Origin: Siphonodentalium dalli
Lineage: Eukaryota; Mollusca; Scaphopoda; Gadilida; Siphonodentaliidae
Assembly (NCBI GenBank): GCA_032622095.1
Contig: CP136067.1
Location: 79,448,705-79,512,704 of the forward strand
Length of the DNA: 64,000 nt
Direction of reading: 5' to 3'
The position numbers were made by a program, and so were the translations under genes. The notes beneath the pieces were generated by a model. The model searched no databases. It saw only the letters and a list, made by a program, of their open reading frames with translations, and was not told the DNA's origin. Positions 56,328 to 64,000 of this stretch are shown piece by piece; position 1 is the first letter of the stretch; every line of letters starts with the position of its first letter.

Positions 56328-57626
56328 TGTGTTCGGTCTGTGATTCTGATTCAAGGGGGTGTGCAAATGGAATGATGCAAAAGTTGTGTTTGGTGTCTGA
56401 TTCTGATTCAAGGGGGGGGGGTGCAATTGGAATTTCCCAAGGTGGACACCCCCCCCCCCCCAACGGAGACCCTCTGAAACCAACCGATATCCCAAGCTGT
56501 TTTTGACCGAAAAGACTTTGCTGAACCCAAAACATATGGAGGAGAATGGAGGGTGTGTGTGTGTGTGGTTTCGTGTATTCTCAAATGAAGGATATACCCA
56601 CCATATGTCCATTGAATGTAACATTTATTTGATATGAGGCGGATAATGATATTTCAAAATAGATTTTCTCAAAATATGACTGGGATTTCTTTTTAAAATT
56701 TGATTAACTTCACAACTTTACGATCCACCAAATCAGTTCGAAATTATAAACCACTTTCTATACTTTTATGCTTATTTTACTAAATGATTAATGTCACTGT
56801 TTTCAGGTGCCAAGACCTTCTTCACATGCAATATTACTAGTTTACGAGTGTAATTTATAATTATGCATATGAAATGATATATTTTCACGCACACGTGAAG
56901 CACAGGAGCTTCCAAATTATGTCTACGTAATTTGAAAGGATGCATATATATGGACATATAAGATATGTTGACATATACACAAAATATTCATATACCGGCT
57001 TCATGTATGCTCCAAAAAATACTTTCCATGCATTTCCCAGATATTTTCTATTTTCGCACAGAAGTGAAACAAACGCTCTTTATTTCTACCATATCAGAAA
57101 TAGACCAACACAGAACGCTCTTTTCTGTTCCATGCCGTACAAATGGAATTATTTTTTTTTGGAACCCAAACCAAACATCGTGTTCAAACTTGTATTTATG
57201 ACTTCAATGCGTCTTTCTGAGACATAGTAATGCTCGTAGAATGTTCAAGTATTCATCGACCTATTTAGATACCGGGGGAAATCAAATGCGAATATTATTA
57301 AGTACGTACATTTTGGAGCGCAACACGCCAAGTGGCTTTAAGAAATTTTATAAATTGCTTTCTATATTTGAAAATGCTCATGTCATGCATGTATGGATGT
57401 TGATCAATGAAATATTGGGCTGAGATGAGTTCTATAGGACATAGGTCGATAAGCAACTCCCAAAATGACCACCATATAATGTGTACTGCATGTGTCTTCA
57501 TGCTGATTGCTATTTGCTTGTGTGGACCAGATTGGATGTATATTGTATAAGGTCGTGGTCCTGGTTTGTGTGCACAAAGTGTACCCTAATTTTGACTTTA
57601 GATCTTGATAGCAGAATGGCCAGTGG
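56328..57626. other. G-rich short repeats then unassigned AT-rich DNA
   Basis: TGTGATTCTGATTCAAGGGGG-type units, related to the arm sequence, repeat at 56330-56420, with G10 (56412-56421) and C12 (56450-56461) runs. The rest, to 57626, shows no feature. Confidence 0.4.
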
Positions 57627-58114
57627 TTAAAGGTACTCAATCCGAACAGAGGGTCCCCATCTTAACAGATTCCAACAACAACAATCCGATCAGAGGGTCC
57701 TATATTACTATTTCATTGGCTTGGGGGGTAAAACAGATTTGATTCGAGTCGAGGAACCCATCAAACAAAGCTCAGAGTTATTAGATATTGATTTTTGAAA
57801 TTTGTTATGTTCTCGAGATGAGTACTAATAATTGCCGTCAATTTCGTATCCTGCTCAAGATGTGTACACCAAAACAATATTCAAACAGACAAGGATGGAT
57901 AACTCTAAAATCAAGTGGTAATAATAACGCAATTTTGACTGAGTTCTGTGCCAGAAAGTATTCCCGATAATGAAAAATAATAGATTTCTAAAATCGATAT
58001 CTAACATATCTGAGCTTTGATGGGTGACTTCCTCGACTCGAATCAAATATTTTTTACCCCCGAAGCCATTGAAATAGTAATTGAGAGGAGTTTTATCGGA
58101 TTGAGTACCTTTAA
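57627..58114. mobile_element. MITE, GGTACTCAATCCG family
   Basis: TTAAAGGTACTCAATCCGAA at the left and TCGGATTGAGTACCTTTAA at the right. Interior inverted relative to 46535-47107. Confidence 0.88.
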
Positions 58115-58768
58115 TTTTTTTTCTAGTCCGGTGATCTGGTTCATGGTCATTTTCCCGCCATATTGAAATCCAAGATGGCTGTCATTCTCATTTGTTTTGA
58201 AACCCGCTATTTTACTAAATCGCCCCATATAGTCGATATTATGTCACTTTGGATTATTTTGCACAGAAAGTTGGCTATCTTTATGCAGGTTATGGTTTAT
58301 CACACAATACACATGAAGTCAGTGAGTTTTAAAGAAAATGCCAAATTTGATAATTATTCACAATATTTGGTGTATATAATATGCACTCTTTTCGTGTAGA
58401 GGGCCGTTGAGAGGAGGATGGCAATATATTATGCGTGGTAACCACGGTTGTGTTCTCTGGTCTTGGAGACATAAAAAAATGTAAATCTTTGGTTCAAATG
58501 CTATCACCTGTTCAAGAAAATAGAGCTAAACTGCATGACCATCTCATAGTTTGTATTATTTTCACAATCTGAGCATTTGGAATGTGAACAAAAAAATTGA
58601 TTGAGTCCAACTGGATACGTCATTCCATACACAATTTGTCTACTTAATAAAACAATTAGCTACTTTTTGTTCTGTTGTGTGTGCTCTTTTCACCTCCTTT
58701 GTGTCACCTTGGCAACATGTCATTCGGGACTAACTAAAACTCGCCATATATCAATTATGCTATATAAC
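58115..58768. other. Unassigned AT-rich DNA
   Basis: One AAATCCAAGATGGCTG phrase at 58168; nothing else recognised. Confidence 0.4.
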
Positions 58769-59739
58769 CAGGGGGGGGGGGGGGTCTGCAATTTTTTTCC
58801 GAACACTAGGCGGGGGTGGTTCATCAGCCCGGCTAACACAATTTTTCCTGACTCCGTAATTTTTTTCCTGTAGTCATTTTTCTTCAAAATAATGCAACAA
58901 AATGAGTTAAGAATGCTTCTATTATGTAATAGTTAACTCTTAGTAGGGGGTTTAAGTTCATTATCAGTTAAAAATGAGGGATGACACCAATTGGTAAAAA
59001 AATGATCAGTTTGCTAAATGTTTTCATCAAAGATATATCAATGCACATTGACATGAAAAGGTTGGAATGATTTTCGATGAAAAACATGGCCACCGGCAGC
59101 CATCTTGAATTTTACTCTTTGCATCACTAAATCCTTTAGCACACCATACAGAGCTTATCCCTCAACCAATCATCACCAAACTTCATATGAATCCTCGGTG
59201 TGACCTCTCAATGGGTGCCTACCATTTATTTTTTTACGAATTCTGTTAAAAACACGGCTGCCAGTAGCCATCTTGGATTTTACTCTGTGTATGACTAAAT
59301 CCTTTAGCACATCTTAAGGTCACATTTCTCATCCAATCATCACCAAACTTCATATGGATATTCGGGGTGACCTCAAGATGGGAGCCTCCCTTTTTTTCGG
59401 AATTTTTTTCAAAACAAGCATGGCTGCCAGCAGCCATCTTGAATTTCAGATGTGAATCCAACAGCACAACCAACAGCCCACATTTATTGGAGAATTGCTT
59501 GAAACTTTACAGCCTTATTGGTAAATCAATAGCAGAAATGCTTCTATAATCATGATATGGAACATAGATCGGACAAGATCAGGACAACTAAGTAAGATAG
59601 TCATTTGAAGCAGTTTGAAGGGGGTGGGTCCCTATCCCAGAATCGGAAAAAATAAAAATTAGGGGGTGGTGGGTACCCAGAGAGCGGAAGAAATAAAACA
59701 GCGCCTGGTGTCCGGAAATTTTTTCCTGACCACCCCCTG
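58769..59739. mobile_element. hAT-like element with CAGGGGG ends and a G-run
   Basis: Right end, inverted, is CAGGGGGTGGTCAGGAAAAA ATTTCCGGACACCAGGCG (two parts); the left end is CA plus a G14 run, TCTGCAATTTTTTTCCG and AACACTAGGCG. The 7-mer ATATAAC flanks both sides (58762-58768 and 59740-59746). Contains a tandem-unit repeat (59045-59470). Confidence 0.7.
59045..59470 (-). repeat. Tandem-unit repeat, inverted relative of 19430-20158
   Basis: Units of about 170 bp with GGCAGCCATCTTGAATTTTA and CATCACCAAACTTCATATG, the reverse complement of phrases at 19430-20060. Confidence 0.75.
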
Positions 59740-59746
59740 ATATAAC

Positions 59747-60254
59747 ACAACCTTTTACGATTTCCAAAATTTTAGCATTTCGAAAGTGAACACCATAACC
59801 TTATGATATCATGATTGGTGCCAGCTAGATTTGACATTCTACACACAACAGTTACTGTGAAGTAATAACAAATCTGAATTGTGTGTGAATTTATGATTTT
59901 TAGAGAAAATATAAGAAAATAATGACATTTCAATTCATCGTGATGTAATTGTGAGCCAAATTCCAACTATATTGTTGATTTTGACTTACTTTGGGACGTC
60001 CCGGGCATTCTTAGTGGAGTTAACTGAAATTCGCAATATACTAAAATTAGAATGTATGAGTTGAGCAGCCAGTCTCAGTTTTGTTAGGAATTTATTTATT
60101 TCTGAACATTTTGAGCAAAGCAATTGTGAAAATGTGCATTTATTATATGCAGTATACATCATACATATTTATAGCTATCATATCACGAGTTATTATCAAA
60201 TTTTACGCTAATTTTAGTCAGGCAATAATAGAAAAATTAAAGTTGTCAGACAAC

Positions 60255-60342
<88 letters not shown>

Positions 60343-60594
60343 GCATGTAGCTAGGTACTGTTTTGGAACAAGTACACAATCGTTCTGTTCCACGAAAATG
60401 TAAAATTAAGACATAATCACACATATATTGTGTATAGCATTAGACTAAGGTTGTATATAGACTACGCATATAACATCCAAATATGAGGCAGAAATGAAAT
60501 TTTTAGAGATGTATTATGGGCAGCCATTCGGTCGGAAATTACATGAAATAAAAGTTAATGGTGGCTTGTAAAAACAATAGTCTCCATTTTTAAA
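59747..60594. repeat. AT-rich DNA with an 80-bp TA repeat
   Basis: (TA)n at 60256-60335. Open frames across it are artefacts. Confidence 0.85.
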
Positions 60595-61262
60595 CCAATG
60601 GTCGTTCTTTGATTCTATAAGAGACAATTCCGTTTCAATAGATATAGATTCAAACCAAATAGTCTCCATTTTCAAACCAATGGTCGTTCTTGGATTCTAT
60701 AAGAGACAATTCCGTTTCAATAGATATAGATTCAAACCAATGGTCGTTCTTTGATTCTATAAGAGACAATTCCGTTTCAATAGATATAGATTCAAACCAA
60801 ATAGTCTCTATTTTCAAACCAATAATCGTTCGTGGATTCAATAAGAGACAGTTCCGTTTTAATAGATAAAGATTCATAATCAATGTTGACCGATGCAAAA
60901 TTAATGTTCTATTTTAATTTAATAGCGTTCACTGTTCAACTAAATTAATATCTAATAACACACAATTAGTCAGATTCGCGCATATTCAATAAACGTACAT
61001 TCCGTTTCAATGGCCATATTTTCTTAATCAATAAAGATATTTCAATATCCAATAGTCTCCATTTTCAAACTAATAGTCGTTCTTGGATTCAATAAGAGAC
61101 AATTCCGTTTTAATAGATATATTTTCTTAATCAATATGAATCTATTTCAAAACCAATAGCCGTTCCTGGATTCAATAAGAGACAAATCTACTATTTCCGG
61201 TCAAACCAATGAATAATAATTGAAGATTATTAACATCCGTTTACAAACCAATGATCAATTCT
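60595..61262 (+). repeat. Minisatellite with CCAATGGTCGTTC / AAGAGACAATTCCGTTTC
   Basis: Imperfect 57-85-bp units at about 60595, 60680, 60737, 60822, 61070 and 61158, each with ACCAATGGTCGTTC, GATTCTATAAGAGACAATTC and TTTCAATAGATATA. Later units are more diverged. Confidence 0.85.
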
Positions 61263-61660
61263 TAAACCAATGAACGCTAGGGTCGCCACCAATCACAAAT
61301 TAACGCTAGGAGCGCCACCATGAATCTTGTTGGATTTACCAAACTGGAAATTCCGTGACGTCAACATGGGATACCCCCCTGCCAAAAAAAAAATGCATGT
61401 TCTCGAACATTTTCGCGTCAGAAAGTGACCCTGAAAATGAAAACTGCGATGATATACGGACGGTGGACTATATCCTGTACCTGTAGCAGATACCGAAGAT
61501 CCAATTAAGAGCTGATTTTTAATATTGTCATTATTATTGAGCCAGAAGATCTGAATTAAGCAACCGAATTTGAGGACTGTACTAGTATCACTCATTCACT
61601 GTCAGTATCTGAAATCACTGTCAGTATTACTGTGATTATCACTGTTCCCAACTGACCTAC

Positions 61661-62362
61661 ATGTACCAGCTCAGAAACCAGATCATACAAAGCGTCACTC
61701 AATCACCATATCTTGGAGTCATGCTCTCAAACGATATGAAATGGTTGCCACAGATAGACAAGATCACGAAGAATGCTAACAGCACGCTCGGATTCATCAG
61801 AAGAAACCTTAGGAAGGCACCATTCAAGAGTAAATGCGTAGCGTGTGAGACACTCGTAAGATCGTCGCTGGAATACGCAGCCGTCATGTGGGATCCTCAC
61901 CAGCAGCAGAACATCGACGCCCTGGAGAGAATACAGAGAGGAGCTGTACGGCTCATGACTGGCAATTACCAATCGAAGGACATGGCCAAACTGATGAATG
62001 ACTGCGAGATAAGACCACTCGAAGAAAGAAGGAAAGACCAGAGGCTGGAGCTCTTTCACAAGATGGATAAGGGGCAGGTGTCGGCTGTAAACACTCAGTG
62101 CTTAATTAAACCAAAAAAGGTGGGCAGAAAAATCCGAGCCAAGAAATTTGCCGATTTCAGGGCCACAAATATAGTCTCAAAACAGGAATGTAATAATTCA
62201 CTGTCCTACCGGTAAGAGCCACTGGTGACAAACTCTGCTGAATACTCAAATTCATTCTTCCCACGGACAATTATTCAGTGGAACACTCTAAACGAGATGG
62301 ACGCATGCGAAATTCAAAATAGAACAGCAGCGGACAACTCAACAGTCCCGCAAAGAACATAA
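61661..62362 (+). pseudogene. LINE reverse-transcriptase C-terminal fragment (CR1/Jockey type)
   Basis: The frame opens inside the RT at YQLRNQIIQSVTQSPYLGVM (YLGV motif), then KNANSTLGFIRRNLRKAPFK, ETLVRSSLEYAAVMWDPHQQ (LVRxxLEYAxxVWDP), LERIQRGAVRLMTGNY and RPLEERRKDQRLELFHKMDK, the standard order for the RT C-terminus of CR1/Jockey-group LINEs. A TAA at 62213-62215 interrupts it, but the same frame continues to 62360-62362 through NSFFPRTIIQWNTLNE, the usual LINE tail (SFFPRTIxxWNxLP). The endonuclease and most of the RT are missing, so this is a 5'-truncated dead copy. Apart from the single stop it is well preserved, so fairly recent. Confidence 0.9.
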
Positions 62363-62984
62363 TTCTCTCTCTCCCGGCGTTCTACACATCCGCGAGGATC
62401 ATACGCCGTACACCATCCAGATCCAGATGCAGGGATTGTCTGTCAAAATCCGGTGGAGAACTTAGGATGTGTTCGACAAGTACTAACAAGAAAACCATAG
62501 TCAGAAATGGTAACGCCACCAAGATCGTATTATTAGCCATAAATATAAATCATAATATAAAATATATTGGTTACATGAATGGACCGCCTCAGAATTCCGT
62601 TAAGATAAGTAATTCTTCAAATTATTACAATGAACTACGGCTTATAAATTACTGCAGGTTTCTCATTCGCCACACCAGAATGCTTCTAAATGCGGATCAA
62701 AGCTAAGAGTGCGTGGCACAGCCATTGTTCATAGACATTTTACAGATAGCGAGAATGATGCATGCTGGGAACGAAAGCATCCACAGCAAAGCCATGTGCT
62801 TACGGAGGCATGCGTTTATTATAGGGGATTTATGGTGGGCCTATAAAACTAATTATAACTTTGTTATCTGTCATAGTTTATGCGTGAAATTTTAAACATA
62901 TATACCATGGACATCTACCCCTTCCAGAATGTTGAAAAACATTTTCAGTTGCTCATCGTATTTTTATAGACGAAATAGTCCGAA
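62363..62984. repeat. LINE 3' flank and dispersed repeat copy
   Basis: 62480-62560 matches 54965-55045 inverted, and 62550-62610 (ATAAAATATATTGGTT...CAGAATTCCGTTAA) matches 63815-63870. It may be the LINE 3' UTR or a separate repeat. Confidence 0.5.
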
Positions 62985-63706
62985 ATTCCAGAAAATTGCG
63001 CTAACTGCTCAATGTTTTAATGTGTTACAAAACGTCTGATAAAAATAGTTCTATCGGGAATATTCACACCATTTTTTTTCAGAGAACATAGTGTAAATAT
63101 AGTCCTATCGGGATATCGTAAAGGAGATTAATTAAACCCCTCAGACTGCCGAAACTGACGACATTAAATTCGCTTTTTCGTGTCCCGCGGAAATGAAACT
63201 TGTCTGTCCATTGATGACGTTATTTATTTGACATAGTATTTTTTTCTTCTGTTGTATTTGAACACTTGTTGCACGCGCAGGCTGCACGATCATAATAACT
63301 TCAACCGATAAGCGCCGACTGATACCCGCGCAACAGTTTGTCTCAAATAAATTGTTATCAAAACGCAGGTTTATGGCCGCGGACATAAGCCGATTAAGTG
63401 TAATGTAATTTATCCATGAACTTGACTGAAAAATTGTGATTCTATCACCATTAGCCACGAAAATGGGACCTCTAAACAGGCAAGTTTGATTTTCGGCGGA
63501 CACGAACAAGCGAATTTATTGTCGGCAGTTTCGGCAGTCTGAGGGTTAATTAATCCCGAATTAAACGGAACTACTTTACGATAGTCCGATAGGACTATGT
63601 TTACTCTATGCATGTTCTCTGAAAAAATAGTGTGAATATTCCCGATAGAACTCTTTTTATCAGACGTTGTGTAACACCTTAAAACATTGAGCAGTTATAG
63701 CGCAAA
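62985..63706. repeat. Large fold-back, ~230-bp arms
   Basis: Arms run from TTGCGCTAACTGCTCAATGT to GCGGNAAATNAAACTTGCCTG on the left and are repeated inverted from about 63470 to 63706, with roughly 90 percent match by eye and a 250-bp spacer. Confidence 0.88.
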
Positions 63707-64000
63707 CCGAAATGTGTTGTCTTGCAAGATATCCCACCGCTTTAGCTAAATTTACCTTCCTACAATATCCATAAAGAGGATCATATATTATATACCCACG
63801 GTTTTAATTATAGAATATAAAATATATTGGTTTCGCGAATGACCAACTCAGAATTCCGTTAAAATAACAATAACAACCAGCACCTATAACGAACCGTTTT
63901 ACTGGACTTGGCCTACTGGTCGCGTAGTTCCGACTTTTAAATAAACGGAATTTCCAACTCTATAAATAAAAGCCCCACAATGCATTCGCCCTGTCCACCA
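63707..64000. repeat. Partial copies of repeats found elsewhere
   Basis: 63707-63780 (AATGTGTTGTCTTGCAAGAT and CTTCCTACAATATCC) resembles 43755-43840, and 63815-63870 resembles 62550-62610. Cut by the window end. Confidence 0.55.

Noticed and set aside
60081-60424. Frames with long YIYIYI runs
   Set aside because: Translation of the TA repeat.
60595-61262. CRISPR-like array at the minisatellite
   Set aside because: Units vary in length, there are no unique spacers between exact repeats, and the context is a eukaryotic genome.

Overview
The window looks like AT-rich nuclear DNA of a marine invertebrate, most likely a lophotrochozoan and probably a mollusc. The reasons are one large split gene with GT-AG introns of several kilobases, the absence of any bacterial-style gene packing, and tandem-unit repeats that end in a GACG-type simple repeat followed by a GTGAGCTAAAA tail, a repeat style I associate with bivalve genomes. 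The taxon call is an inference.

The only host gene I can support is an MBD5/MBD6 family chromatin gene on the minus strand. Four coding exons join in frame: exon A 31514-30009 (start codon at 31354), exon B 26380-26082, exon C 23270-20292 and exon D 11766-11636. Together they encode at least 1585 residues: a long Asn/Pro/Gln/Met-rich N-terminus, a methyl-CpG-binding-type domain split by an intron, two AT-hooks, a long low-complexity middle and the first half of a C-terminal PWWP domain. Exon D ends at a good splice donor, so the 3' end is not in the model; it must lie at lower coordinates or outside the window.

Everything else I can name is repeat DNA, much of it inside this gene's introns or downstream of exon D. 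Region by region: 437-9888 is a composite framed by short inverted ends and holding nested repeats, two hAT-type elements and unrecognised coding traces. 9991-11583 holds three TTAA-flanked MITEs beside the PWWP exon. 12231-14625 is a hAT-type element (perfect 8-bp target duplication) carrying a Mutator-like element (9-bp duplication) that encodes a FLYWCH zinc finger. 15000-20160 has older repeats, a hAT-type element with a 240-bp tandem duplication and a fold-back. The introns at 20-30 kb hold another hAT-type element (perfect 8-bp duplication), a fold-back MITE and a run of 49 C. 32-36 kb has a TTAA element full of CTACGAG palindromes and a tRNA-like sequence. 37-38.6 kb is an element built of GTTGGCCCAACGTTGG motifs. 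39-44.4 kb has LINE remnants and a Tc1/mariner-type MITE. 42.47-43.66 and 55.14-56.33 kb are 1.2-kb inverted copies of one another. 44.8-64 kb carries further TTAA elements, five minisatellites, a hAT-type element with G-run ends, a LINE reverse-transcriptase fragment and a large fold-back.

The items most worth a second look are the MBD5/6 architecture, the FLYWCH-carrying Mutator-like element nested in a hAT element, the CTACGAG palindrome element, the 1.2-kb inverted pair with a conserved 25-codon ORF, a minisatellite dense in nuclear-receptor half-sites, and G/C homopolymers that in one clear case sit at transposon ends. I did not find a convincing new multi-gene system.
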